A stretch of DNA of 64,000 nucleotides from SCTM01 sp965279655 (lineage in GTDB: Bacteria; Pseudomonadota; Alphaproteobacteria; Rhodospirillales; Rhodospirillaceae): assembly GCA_965279655.1 (NCBI GenBank), contig OZ257255.1, positions 620,001-684,000 of the forward strand, in the 5' to 3' direction. The notes under the pieces are model-generated. The model ran no database searches and was not told where the DNA came from. It was given only the letters and a program-made list of their open reading frames with translations. Below are positions 1-8,821 of this stretch, one piece after another. Positions within the stretch are counted from its first letter, which is position 1. Each line of letters starts with the position of its first letter. The position numbers and the translations under genes are program-made.

Positions 1-1477
1 CCAGGCGTTCGGCTTCTTCCAGGATCGTGGTGAGAAGCTCGCGCGTCACCTCCGGCGCATAGGTCTTGCCGTAGGACAGCAGGCTCGACGCGGATCCGAT
101 GATGGACGCCAACGGCGTGCCGAAGTCGTGGCTGATGGAGGAGAGCAGGGCGGAGCGCAGGCCTTCCGTCTGCGAGAGCACGCGCGCGTCCTCGATCTCC
201 TGCTTGCGCAGCGCCCGCTCCACGGCGATCGCGGCGAGCCGGCACATGGAGCCGACGATGCGCCGGAAGCCCGCCGCATTGGTGACGCGCGCCGGAATGT
301 CCTGCAGCACCAGCACCGCCACCATGCCGTCGGTCGTCACCAGCGGCACGACATGGGAGTCGATATCCGGCCGCTCCGGCGTGGAACGCCCCGACGGCAT
401 ATCGTGGGTGAACGTCCAGCGCGCTGCTTCGAGTTCGTCCTGCGTCAGGTGCGCATCGGGCGGATAGGCCACCTGCAAGGCGGCGGCGCGGCTGCGCTCC
501 GTCGGCACCGCATCGATATCGCCGGAATGGAACGGCGCCATCAGCACAGATCGGCAGGAGAACACCTCGTCGCATTGCCGCACGATGGCGCTGAAGGTGT
601 CCGGCGCGTCGGCCGCGATGGCGATCTCGCGGGTGAGTTGGAACAAGGCGCGTGCCTCGCGCGCCTGGCGCTGGGCGGATGCCGCGGCGCGCCGCAAACC
701 GCCGGCGAGGCTCGACGTGATCGCGCCGATCACCAGGAACAGCAGGAACAGCAGTACGTCCGCCGATCCCCAGCCGATGGACGGCGCGGTCTTGGGCGTG
801 AAGATGATGGCGTTGAGTGCGACACTCACCAACGCCGCGAACACCGCCGTGCCGAACCCATACGCCGATGCGCTGTAGACCACCGCCGTCAGGAACACGA
901 TGGCCAGGCTGGTCGCCGGCAGATAAGGCGCGAGCCACGCGACGAAGGTGCCGACCAGCGCCGAGGCGACCGCCGTATAGGCATAGCCATAAGTCCACGG
1001 CCGCCCATGATCGAGCCGCCAGTGCAGGCCGAAGATGGTTCCGGTGTCCTGGCCGGGAATGTCGTCGTCGAGTTCGTGCAGCAGCGGCACGCCCGCGGCC
1101 CCCGCGGCACGGGCGATGCGCCCGCAATCGCGCGGCAGCAGTCCCGCCTGCCACGGCAGTTGGCGGATCGGGCCGAACACCACGCTTGCGGGACGGCTGG
1201 CTTCGCCGCGCGACAGCATGCCGGCGACGTCCGCGGTCGTCCGCCAGGATGTCGCGGCGACTTCCCATCGTCCGACGAAGCGCGCCACTTCGCGGTCCTC
1301 GCCGTGAAGCCATCGGCGCAGGCGGCCGCGTGTCTCCATGGCCACCGCGAGTCCAAGGCCCTGTTCGCGCGCCAGCCATTGGGCGTCGTGAAGAAACTGC
1401 GCGAGTTCCGGGTGCGGGCTCACCACCGCCAGGAGATACGGCTCGGGATCTGGAAGGCTGGCCCGGGGTGAATGCAT
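1..1477 (-). CDS. KdpD-like membrane sensor histidine kinase, 3' end outside window
   Basis: The first 492 residues are visible; the ATP-binding domain lies beyond base 1. A hydrophobic block at about residues 166-265, with several transmembrane segments, looks like the DUF4118 region of KdpD-type kinases. A GAF-like segment follows (about 285-425), then the dimerisation/phosphoacceptor helix with SISHDFGTPLASIIGSASSLL-like text; His450 is the expected phosphorylation site. The usual HDLRTPL is HDFGTPL here. The N-terminal part is only about 165 residues, so the large Walker-containing KdpD sensor domain of potassium systems is absent, and the signal is unknown. The start at 1477 is fixed by an in-frame TAG three codons upstream. 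It reads in the same direction as znuB, 37 bases away. Kinase assignment is secure; the stimulus is not. Confidence 0.88.
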   Translation of the reverse strand, partial: MHSPRASLPDPEPYLLAVVSPHPELAQFLHDAQWLAREQGLGLAVAMETRGRLRRWLHGEDREVARFVGRWEVAATSWRTTADVAGMLSRGEASRPASVVFGPIRQLPWQAGLLPRDCGRIARAAGAAGVPLLHELDDDIPGQDTGTIFGLHWRLDHGRPWTYGYAYTAVASALVGTFVAWLAPYLPATSLAIVFLTAVVYSASAYGFGTAVFAALVSVALNAIIFTPKTAPSIGWGSADVLLFLLFLVIGAITSSLAGGLRRAAASAQRQAREARALFQLTREIAIAADAPDTFSAIVRQCDEVFSCRSVLMAPFHSGDIDAVPTERSRAAALQVAYPPDAHLTQDELEAARWTFTHDMPSGRSTPERPDIDSHVVPLVTTDGMVAVLVLQDIPARVTNAAGFRRIVGSMCRLAAIAVERALRKQEIEDARVLSQTEGLRSALLSSISHDFGTPLASIIGSASSLLSYGKTYAPEVTRELLTTILEEAERL

Positions 1478-1514
1478 GAACCGCTATTATGGCGTCGAAT
1501 GGGGCCTGACGGAA

Positions 1515-2318
1515 CTACCGCGCGCCCTGCGGGACGATGCCCCGTACAGCCAGTGTAAGGGCGAAAAGCGCCGCGGACGCCGCCACGATTGACGGGCCCG
1601 AGGGCGTATCCCAGGCCAGCGACGCCGCCAGGCCGGCGCCCACCGCGATCAGCCCCGCCAGCACCGCGCCGGCGGCCATCGCCTCCGGGCTGCGCGCGAA
1701 GCCTCGGGCGGCGGCGGCCGGGATGATGAGCAGCGCCGTGATCAGCAGCACGCCGACCAGTTTCATCGCCAGCGCGACCGTGAAGGCGATCAGCACCATG
1801 AACGTCAGGCGCGTACGCAAGGACGCGACTCCCTCGGCGATCGCGGTGTCCTCATGCACGGTGAGCGCGATCAGCGGCCGCCAGATCGCCGCGAGCGCGG
1901 CCAGGATCACCACGCCGCCGCCGTAGATCCACGCGAGGTCGCGCTCCGACACGGCAAGGATGTCGCCGAACAGGTATCCCATCAGATCGACGCGCACGGT
2001 GTCGAGGAAGCTGATGGCGATCAGGCCCACGGACAACGCCGCGTGCGACAGGATGCCGAGCAGCGTATCCGCCGCCAGCCGCTTCTGGCCCTGCAGCGCC
2101 AACAGCAGCAGCGCGACCGTCACGCCGGTGGCGACCACGCCGACCGTGGCGTCGATGCCCGCGAGGATTCCCAGCGCCACACCCATCAGCGCCGCGTGGG
2201 ACAGCGTGTCCCCGAAATAGGCCATGCGCCGCCACACCACCACGCAGCCGAGCGGCCCGGCGAGAAACGCGATGCCGCACCCGGCCAGGATCGCGTTCAC
2301 CATGAAGTCATCAACCAT
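1515..2318 (-). CDS. znuB: Zinc ABC transporter permease ZnuB
   Basis: Integral membrane permease of the high-affinity zinc importer (ABC-3 family), 267 residues with many hydrophobic segments and the family-typical early stretch VVWRRMAYFGDTLSHAALMG. It would form the inner-membrane channel for Zn2+ delivered by ZnuA and powered by ZnuC. I start it at the ATG at 2318 (MVDDFMVNAIL) because the longer upstream reading runs back through the His-rich tail of znuC in another frame. The start overlaps the znuC stop by 8 bases (ATGGTTGA), indicating translational coupling in a zur-znuC-znuB operon. Manganese/iron ABC-3 permeases are similar, but Zur and the Zur box next door favour zinc. Confidence 0.93.
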   Translation of the reverse strand: MVDDFMVNAILAGCGIAFLAGPLGCVVVWRRMAYFGDTLSHAALMGVALGILAGIDATVGVVATGVTVALLLLALQGQKRLAADTLLGILSHAALSVGLIAISFLDTVRVDLMGYLFGDILAVSERDLAWIYGGGVVILAALAAIWRPLIALTVHEDTAIAEGVASLRTRLTFMVLIAFTVALAMKLVGVLLITALLIIPAAAARGFARSPEAMAAGAVLAGLIAVGAGLAASLAWDTPSGPSIVAASAALFALTLAVRGIVPQGAR

Positions 2319-3120
2319 GGCGGTGACCTCCGTGGTCGTGCCCATGGTGGTGATCGTGCCCGTGCGCATCGTGATGATGCTCGCCCGGCCCATGCACATG
2401 GTCGTGGCTGTGCGGATAGATCGTCAGCATGCCCGCCGCGTCCGGTCCGAACAGGCGCACGAATTCCGGATGTCGGCTCACATCGGCGGGCAGGCCGGAG
2501 CAACAGATATGCCCGTTCAGACAGTAGACCCGGTTGGTCTGCGCCATCACCACATTGAGGTCGTGGGAGATCAGCAACACGCCGCAGCCGGTGCGGTCGC
2601 GCAAGTTCACGATCACCTTGTAGATATCCACCGCGCCCGTGATATCGACATTCTGCGTCGGCTCGTCGAGCACCAGCAATTCCGGTTCCCGCAGCATCGC
2701 GCGTGCCAGCATCACCCGCTGCAGCTCACCACCGGACAGCGTGTGGATGTCCGCGCCGCTCAGTTCCACCATGCCCACTTCCGTCAGCACCGCGTTGATA
2801 CGCGAAGCCGGCGCGCTGTGGGTGAGGGTGAGGAAGCGCCTCACGGTCAGGGGCAGGGCGGAATCCATCGCCAGCTTTTGCGGCTGATAGCCGACGCGCA
2901 AGCCGGGCTTGCGTACGACTTCGCCCGCATCCGCCTTCAGCAGCCCGAGTGCCACTTTCACCAGGGATGACTTGCCCGCGCCGTTCTGACCCACCAGCGT
3001 GACGATTTCGCCCGCGCCCACCTCCAGGCTCACGCGATCGAGAATGTGTGCGCCGTCGCGGATCAGGCAGACATCGCGTAAGGAGACCAGCGGCGGCGCG
3101 GCGCGGTGCGCGTCATGCAT
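2311..3120 (-). CDS. znuC: Zinc ABC transporter ATPase ZnuC with His-rich tail
   Basis: Cytoplasmic ATPase of the zinc importer, 269 residues. Walker A GQNGAGKSS is at 44-52, the LSGGELQ signature at 128-134 and Walker B LDEPT at 151-155. The last 33 residues (237-269) contain 16 histidines, an unusually long metal-binding tail for the ATPase. The ATG at 3120 is chosen because it overlaps the zur stop (ATGCATGA, 8 bases) and gives a normal N-terminus; 15 further residues could be read upstream inside zur. Co-transcribed with zur and znuB and presumably repressed through the Zur box at 3634-3656. Confidence 0.93.
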   Translation of the reverse strand: MHDAHRAAPPLVSLRDVCLIRDGAHILDRVSLEVGAGEIVTLVGQNGAGKSSLVKVALGLLKADAGEVVRKPGLRVGYQPQKLAMDSALPLTVRRFLTLTHSAPASRINAVLTEVGMVELSGADIHTLSGGELQRVMLARAMLREPELLVLDEPTQNVDITGAVDIYKVIVNLRDRTGCGVLLISHDLNVVMAQTNRVYCLNGHICCSGLPADVSRHPEFVRLFGPDAAGMLTIYPHSHDHVHGPGEHHHDAHGHDHHHGHDHGGHRHG

Positions 3121-3604
3121 GGCTGTGGTCCTTGCAGTGCGGACACACGCCGCTGATCTCGACAATGCGGCTTTCCACCGCGAAGCCCGGCGCCGCTTTG
3201 GCGAGCGCCGTGCTCACCTCCGCGTTCTCGATTTCAGCGACCGTGCCGCATTTGCGGCAGATCAGCAGTTGGCTGTCATGTCTCTCGTCCGGGTGCGCGC
3301 AGCCGATGAACGCGTTTTGGCTGGCAACGCGATGCACGAAGCCGCTCTCCTGCAGGAACTCCAAGGCGCGATACACCACCATAGGTGCATGGCGCGCGCC
3401 CTTCGCGTTCAAGCCGGCAAGGATGTCATACGCGCCGATCGGCGCATGGCTTTGCCAGATCGCCTTCAGCACCCGGCGGCGGATGTCCGTGAAACGCAGG
3501 CCCCGCGACCGGCACAAGCGTTCCGCGCGGGCGAGTGCGTCCGTCGCGCACACCGCGTGGTCGTGGTTCGGGGCGGGAAAGGCGTGATCCTTGCGGCGGG
3601 CCAT
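3113..3604 (-). CDS. zur: Zinc uptake regulator Zur (Fur family)
   Basis: Fur-family zinc-sensing repressor of 163 residues. The N-terminal winged-helix region (about 25-95) is followed by the dimerisation/metal domain with two CxxC pairs, Cys116/Cys119 and Cys154/Cys157, which form the structural zinc site of this family, and several His residues (including His-rich CPHCKDHSHA at the end). Position at the head of zur-znuC-znuB, and divergence from znuA across a perfect 9-5-9 palindrome, indicate Zur rather than Fur or PerR. It should bind zinc, repress both divergent units and thus autoregulate. Confidence 0.93.
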   Translation of the reverse strand: MARRKDHAFPAPNHDHAVCATDALARAERLCRSRGLRFTDIRRRVLKAIWQSHAPIGAYDILAGLNAKGARHAPMVVYRALEFLQESGFVHRVASQNAFIGCAHPDERHDSQLLICRKCGTVAEIENAEVSTALAKAAPGFAVESRIVEISGVCPHCKDHSHA

Positions 3605-3633
3605 TGCTTTTAGCTGGTGTTTTCTTGGGGCAT

Positions 3634-3656
3634 GGAATGTTATATCGTAACATTCC
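3634..3656. promoter_or_regulatory. Zur box between zur and znuA
   Basis: Perfect inverted repeat GGAATGTTA-N5-TAACATTCC centred between the divergent zur (start 3604) and znuA (start 3679). It closely resembles the known proteobacterial Zur operator core (GTTATA...TATAAC flanked by AAAT/ATTT). One site can control both directions. Confidence 0.9.
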
Positions 3657-3678
3657 TCACTGCTTCCAGGCCAGTCCC

Positions 3679-4590
3679 ATGCTCACGCGCGCTTTCTGCT
3701 GCTTTCTGCTGATGTCGACCCCGGCGCTTGCCGCGCCGCAGGTGGTGGTGTCCATCAAGCCGGTGCATGCCCTCGTGAGTGCCGTCATGCACGACGTGGC
3801 GGAACCGGAATTGCTGATCACCGGCGCCGGATCGGCCCACACCTATACTCTGCGCCCCTCGGATGCGAAGAAGCTCGATGAGGCGACGATCATCTACTGG
3901 GTCGGTCCCGAGTTCGAGGCGTTCCTCCAGAAGCCGCTGGCGACGGTCGCCCGCAAAGCCAAGGCCATCGACCTGATATCGGCGCCGAATGTGCGCCGCT
4001 TGGCCGCGCGCCAAGGCGGATTGTGGGAAGCTCATGACTCTCACGAGACCACCAAGGCTCAAGAGACCGCCCAGGAAACAGATGGCCATATCTGGCTCGA
4101 TCCGGGCAATGCCAAGGCGATGGTGGCGAGGATCTTGTTCACATTGATTCAAACCGATGTCGGCAATGCCGAGCGCTACGAAAGGAACGCGATGTTGACG
4201 AATGCCGCCATCGACGCCGCGGACCGCCAGCTGAGAGCGGCGCTCACGCCGGTGCGCGACACGCCGTTCATTGTCTTCCACGATGCCTATCAATATTTCG
4301 AGGACCACTACGGCCTTTCGGGGATCGGCGCGATCACCGTCACGCCCGACCGCGCGCCCGGCGCCGCGCGTGTTGCCGCGATCCGCAAGAAGATCACCGA
4401 AAACGGCGCGAAGTGCGTGTTCGCGGAACCGCAGTTCGAACCCAAGCTGGTCCGCACGCTGCTGGACGGAACCAAGGCGCGCAGCGGCACGCTCGATCCG
4501 GAAGGCAGTACGTTGAAGCCTGGGCCAAATCTCTACCTGGAACTGATGGCCGGCCTCACCAACGGCCTCACCAACTGTTTGGCGCAGTAG
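3679..4590 (+). CDS. znuA: Periplasmic zinc-binding protein ZnuA
   Basis: Substrate-binding protein of the zinc importer, 303 residues, with a signal peptide (about 1-20, ending ALA). Candidate zinc ligands are the His in SIKPVHALV, the His in SAHTYTLRPSD, the His in DGHIWLDP and the acidic residue near VFAEPQF. The charged loop between the second and third ligands is short and only modestly His-rich (HDSHETTK...), so the His-rich function may have shifted to the ZnuC tail. The ATG at 3679 is chosen because it gives a proper signal peptide; the ATG at 3637 falls inside the Zur box. Transcribed alone, divergent from zur. Confidence 0.92.
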   Translation: MLTRAFCCFLLMSTPALAAPQVVVSIKPVHALVSAVMHDVAEPELLITGAGSAHTYTLRPSDAKKLDEATIIYWVGPEFEAFLQKPLATVARKAKAIDLISAPNVRRLAARQGGLWEAHDSHETTKAQETAQETDGHIWLDPGNAKAMVARILFTLIQTDVGNAERYERNAMLTNAAIDAADRQLRAALTPVRDTPFIVFHDAYQYFEDHYGLSGIGAITVTPDRAPGAARVAAIRKKITENGAKCVFAEPQFEPKLVRTLLDGTKARSGTLDPEGSTLKPGPNLYLELMAGLTNGLTNCLAQ

Positions 4591-4613
4591 CTCGAGCGCA
4601 GTAACTCTAATTT

Positions 4614-4660
4614 GTCACCCCGGACAAGGCGCGCAGCGCCGCGATCCGGGGTCCAGGGTA
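4614..4660. repeat. Palindromic GTCACCCCGG repeat, left flank of GIY-YIG ORF
   Basis: Imperfect hairpin beginning GTCACCCCGG and ending CCGGGGTCCAGGGT, with an inner GGCGC/GCGCC stem. Its reverse complement matches the outer arms of the element at 4972-5011, so the two units form an inverted pair around the small ORF between them. Confidence 0.8.
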
Positions 4661-4673
4661 GAGAAGCACCACA

Positions 4674-4964
4674 GTGCCGTATTTCGTCTACGTCTTAGCC
4701 AGTAAGCGAAACGGGACATTGTACGTCGGCGTGACCAATGACTTGGTCCGGCGAGTTGCCGAACACCGAACGGGTGCTGTACCGGGTTTCACCAAGCAGC
4801 AGTCGATACGTCAGTTGGTCTACTTCGAACCGCACGAGTCGATCGAAGCCGCCATCGAGCGCGAGAAACGGCCCAAACGCTGGAAACGGGCGTGGAAGCT
4901 GGAACTGATCGAACAGGAGAACCCGACGTGGCGTGACCTATTTGCGGAGATAACGTCGGTTTGA
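4674..4964 (+). CDS. GIY-YIG (UvrC/YhbQ-type) nuclease-domain protein
   Basis: A 96-residue protein consisting of just a GIY-YIG domain: YFVYVLASKRNGTLYVGVTN covers the degenerate GIY...YIG pair, followed by Arg in DLVRRVAEH and the Glu region around IEAAIEREKRPKRW. Small proteins of this type are annotated as putative endonucleases; cellular roles are mostly unknown. Starts at GTG 4674; no strong ribosome-binding site is visible. The gene sits exactly between two inverted copies of a palindromic repeat, which suggests the ORF and repeats may travel or function together. Confidence 0.85.
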   Translation: MPYFVYVLASKRNGTLYVGVTNDLVRRVAEHRTGAVPGFTKQQSIRQLVYFEPHESIEAAIEREKRPKRWKRAWKLELIEQENPTWRDLFAEITSV

Positions 4965-4971
4965 GTTCGTA

Positions 4972-5011
4972 ACCCTGGACCCCGGCTCTCACTTCGCTCG
5001 GCCGGGGTGAC
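4972..5011. repeat. Palindromic GTCACCCCGG repeat, right flank of GIY-YIG ORF
   Basis: Reads ACCCTGGACCCCGG at the left and CCGGGGTGAC at the right; reversed relative to the copy at 4614-4660, with a different loop. Together the two copies bracket the GIY-YIG gene. Confidence 0.8.
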
Positions 5012-5021
5012 AATTAGGGAG

Positions 5022-5702
5022 TCAAATCACCCGTCCGCCCCGTACGACCGCGCTCTGCTCACTCACCAACCGGAACCTGCGCCCATACCGTGTCACTGTG
5101 AGCGCGTGGTTGGGTCCTTCGCCCACCGCACGCAGGCGGCGTTGGAATTCCGCCGCGTCGGCGTTCTCGGGCACATCGCAGAGCGCTGCGAAATCCGCGC
5201 CGGTGCGCAAGGCCCCCCCCCAGCTGATGCTCGTGCGTGGCAGCGGCCGCGAGAGATCCGCGAGCGCCGCCGCAAATCGCTTCACCATCTCCACCATCAC
5301 CGGCAGCGTGAGCGCATCGAGCGTGAGGCGGTCGCAATCCGGCGGAATGGCGAAACGCTCCACCGCCACGATCGCGCCGCTGTCCACCGTGTGCGCCATC
5401 TCATGCAGCGTGACGCCGAACTCCGCCTGCCCCGCGTAGAGCGCGTGCACCGATGGATAGAGCCCCGGTAGCGCTGGCGGGCCGGGATGGAAATTGTAGG
5501 CCCCGCTGAACGCCTTCAAATGCGCCGCCGGCACTATCACCCCGGCGCCGAATGACACCAGTCGCGCCGGTAGTGAACAGGCCGCCCGGTCCAGGTCTAC
5601 GCGTGTGATGGCCGCCTCAACGCTCGCGCCGGCCGCCTCGAGCAGGGGGGCGACGATGGGAACGCATTCGGGGGCCGTCAGGAGGATGATCCGGTTGGGC
5701 AC
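5022..5702 (-). CDS. Formyltransferase-domain protein (Fmt/PurN superfamily)
   Basis: A 226-residue protein with the formyltransferase core motif YNFHPGPPALPG followed by LYPSVHALYAGQAEFGVTLH and MAHTVDSGAIV, as in methionyl-tRNA formyltransferase and formyl-transferring sugar enzymes, which use N10-formyltetrahydrofolate. The His of NFHPG is a conserved catalytic residue of the superfamily. It lacks the C-terminal tRNA-binding domain of full-length Fmt (about 310 residues), so it is probably not the housekeeping Fmt; the acceptor is unknown. Start is GTG at 5702. It stands alone, divergent from the suf operon. Confidence 0.8.
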   Translation of the reverse strand: MPNRIILLTAPECVPIVAPLLEAAGASVEAAITRVDLDRAACSLPARLVSFGAGVIVPAAHLKAFSGAYNFHPGPPALPGLYPSVHALYAGQAEFGVTLHEMAHTVDSGAIVAVERFAIPPDCDRLTLDALTLPVMVEMVKRFAAALADLSRPLPRTSISWGGALRTGADFAALCDVPENADAAEFQRRLRAVGEGPNHALTVTRYGRRFRLVSEQSAVVRGGRVI

Positions 5703-5793
5703 TTTACCTTGTCCTTGCAGCGGTTTGGCCCAACGGAGACTGGTTCGGGCCCTTGAAAGGTGTGTGCCGAATCACTATGAGGATCACGTAAAG

Positions 5794-5810
5794 AGGACTA
5801 ATATGGTCCT
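5794..5810. promoter_or_regulatory. Candidate SufR/IscR operator
   Basis: Inverted repeat AGGAC-N7-GTCCT (core GGACTAATATGGTCC) 24 bases before the Rrf2-family gene start. The GACTA...GTC core resembles Rrf2/IscR-type palindromes, and placement suggests autorepression of the suf operon. Assigned from position and symmetry only. Confidence 0.5.
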
Positions 5811-5834
5811 ATTGAATCCCGTCCAGGGCAAAAA

Positions 5835-6329
5835 ATGTTTAAAGTCAATAAGTTGACGGACTACGCCACGGTCCTCTTGATCGACATCGCGCGCGCGGAT
5901 GGGGTGCGGCCGACCCAGCGGATCGCTGAGCGCACCGGAATTCCCCTGCCGACCGTGGCCAAGATCATGAAAAGCCTCCACCGGGCCGGCCTGGTGTTGT
6001 CCACCCGCGGCTCCGGCGGCGGCTACGCCCTAGGCCGCCCGGCGGCGGAGATCTCCGTGGCGGACGTGATCCAAGCGGTCGAAGGCCCGATCGCGCTCAC
6101 CGCCTGCGCGGATACCTCCGACGAGCAGTGCGGCATCGAACATTCATGCCCCGTCTCGGGCAAGTGGAACCGCGTCAACACGGCGGTGCGCAGCGCGCTC
6201 GCCGAGGTGACGCTGGCCGACATGGTGGAGGACGTCACCGGCTTCGGTGTGCAGAAATTCGCCGCGCCGCCCGTCGCGGCCCCGATTGTGGCCCCCGCTG
6301 TGGCACCCATTGTGGAAGGCGTGCGCTGA
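5835..6329 (+). CDS. Rrf2-family Fe-S regulator of the suf operon
   Basis: Iron-sulphur sensing transcription factor of 164 residues. The N-terminal winged helix covers about residues 5-60; the cluster-binding loop holds three Cys (ACADTSDEQC then GIEHSC) at about residues 96, 104 and 110, spacing close to that of IscR. The C-terminal 20 or so residues are a low-complexity Ala-Pro-Val tail. It is the first gene of the suf operon, ends one base before sufB, and is expected to repress or tune suf expression according to cluster status. Usual names in alphaproteobacteria are IscR or SufR. Confidence 0.9.
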   Translation: MFKVNKLTDYATVLLIDIARADGVRPTQRIAERTGIPLPTVAKIMKSLHRAGLVLSTRGSGGGYALGRPAAEISVADVIQAVEGPIALTACADTSDEQCGIEHSCPVSGKWNRVNTAVRSALAEVTLADMVEDVTGFGVQKFAAPPVAAPIVAPAVAPIVEGVR

Positions 6330-6330
6330 T

Positions 6331-7785
<1,455 letters not shown>

Positions 7786-7950
7786 TGCCGCATCACGACA
7801 AACCCTTCCGCGCGTACTTTGCGCGTAAATCCGCGGCGTTTTCGCAAGAACCCTTGATTTATCTGCACATGTCGCACTGCAGCGAAAAAACCCACGCGTA
7901 TCCCGCGCGTAAAAACTCGAAGCGCGCTGCGTTGCAGCACAACCCCAATC

Positions 7951-7980
7951 GTCACCCCGGCGCAGGCCGGGGTCCACTCC
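7951..7980. repeat. Palindromic repeat, first of pair in the sufB-sufC gap
   Basis: GTCACCCCGGCG...GGCCGGGGTCCACTC hairpin. It is the inverted partner of 8022-8050 and belongs to the same type as the repeats near 4.6-5.0 kb. Confidence 0.82.
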
Positions 7981-8021
7981 TCGTGGCGCATGAGCCTCTC
8001 GTTGGTCTGTTGCGTGTGGAA

Positions 8022-8050
8022 GAGTGGATTCCGGCCTTCGCCGGAATGAC
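8022..8050. repeat. Palindromic repeat, second of pair in the sufB-sufC gap
   Basis: GAGTGGATTCCGG...CCGGAATGAC; its reverse complement reads GTCATTCCGG...CCGGAATCCACTC, differing from the first unit by CC/GG to TT/AA changes that preserve stem pairing. The two units could form separate hairpins or one long stem across 7951-8050. The rest of the 7786-8071 gap contains no convincing gene. Confidence 0.82.
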
Positions 8051-8071
8051 AACGGAGAATGGACGCAGCCT

Positions 8072-8821
8072 ATGCCTCTCTTAGAAATCAAGAACCTGCA
8101 CGCCAAAGTCGGCGACAAGGAAATCCTCAAGGGGATTTCGCTGACCATTAACGGCGGCGAAGTGCACGCCATCATGGGGCCGAACGGCACCGGCAAGAGC
8201 ACGCTGTCCAACGTGATCGCTGGCCGCGATGGCTATGAGGTCACGCAAGGCGAGGTGCTGCTCGACGGTAAGAACCTGCTTGAGCTGACAGCGGACGCCC
8301 GCGCCCGCGCCGGGGTGTTCCTGGCATTCCAGTATCCGGTCGAGATCCCCGGTGTCAGCACGTCCCAGTTCCTGAAAACCGCGATCAATGCCAAGCGCCG
8401 CCAGGAAGGCAAGGACGAGATCGACGCGATGGAGTTCCTGAAGCTGGTGAAAGCCAAGATGAAGGCGCTCGGTGTCGCTGACGACATGATCCGCCGTCCG
8501 CTCAACGTCGGCTTCTCCGGCGGCGAGAAGAAGCGCGCCGAGATCCTGCAGATGACGCTGCTTGAACCGCGCCTGGCGGTGCTGGACGAGACGGACTCCG
8601 GTCTCGACATCGATGCGCTCAAAGTCGTGTCGGAGGGCGTCAACGCCCTGCGGAGCCCGGAGCGCGGCTTCCTGGTGATCACTCACTATCAACGCTTGCT
8701 GAACTACATCGTGCCCGACCATGTGCACGTCATGACCGGCGGGCGCATCGTCGCCAGCGGCGGCAAGGAACTGGCCGAGACCCTCGAAGCCGAGGGTTAC
8801 GCGAAGTATCAGGCGGCGTAA
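8072..8821 (+). CDS. sufC: SufC ATPase of the SufBCD complex
   Basis: 249-residue ABC-type ATPase driving conformational change in SufBCD. Walker A GPNGTGKST is at 36-44, the signature is FSGGEKKRAEI and Walker B is LAVLDETDSGLD, all typical of SufC. The start at ATG 8072 follows the repeat pair; an in-frame extension upstream would translate the palindromic repeat and is not credible. It ends with TAATG overlapping the sufD start. Confidence 0.97.
   Translation: MPLLEIKNLHAKVGDKEILKGISLTINGGEVHAIMGPNGTGKSTLSNVIAGRDGYEVTQGEVLLDGKNLLELTADARARAGVFLAFQYPVEIPGVSTSQFLKTAINAKRRQEGKDEIDAMEFLKLVKAKMKALGVADDMIRRPLNVGFSGGEKKRAEILQMTLLEPRLAVLDETDSGLDIDALKVVSEGVNALRSPERGFLVITHYQRLLNYIVPDHVHVMTGGRIVASGGKELAETLEAEGYAKYQAA

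Noticed and set aside
128..1471. 447-residue plus-strand open frame opposite the sensor kinase
   Set aside because: Composition is Arg/Gly/His-rich shadow text, while the minus strand reads a clear kinase.
4674..4964. GIY-YIG gene as a homing endonuclease of an intron
   Set aside because: No intron structure or interrupted host gene is visible; the ORF is free-standing.
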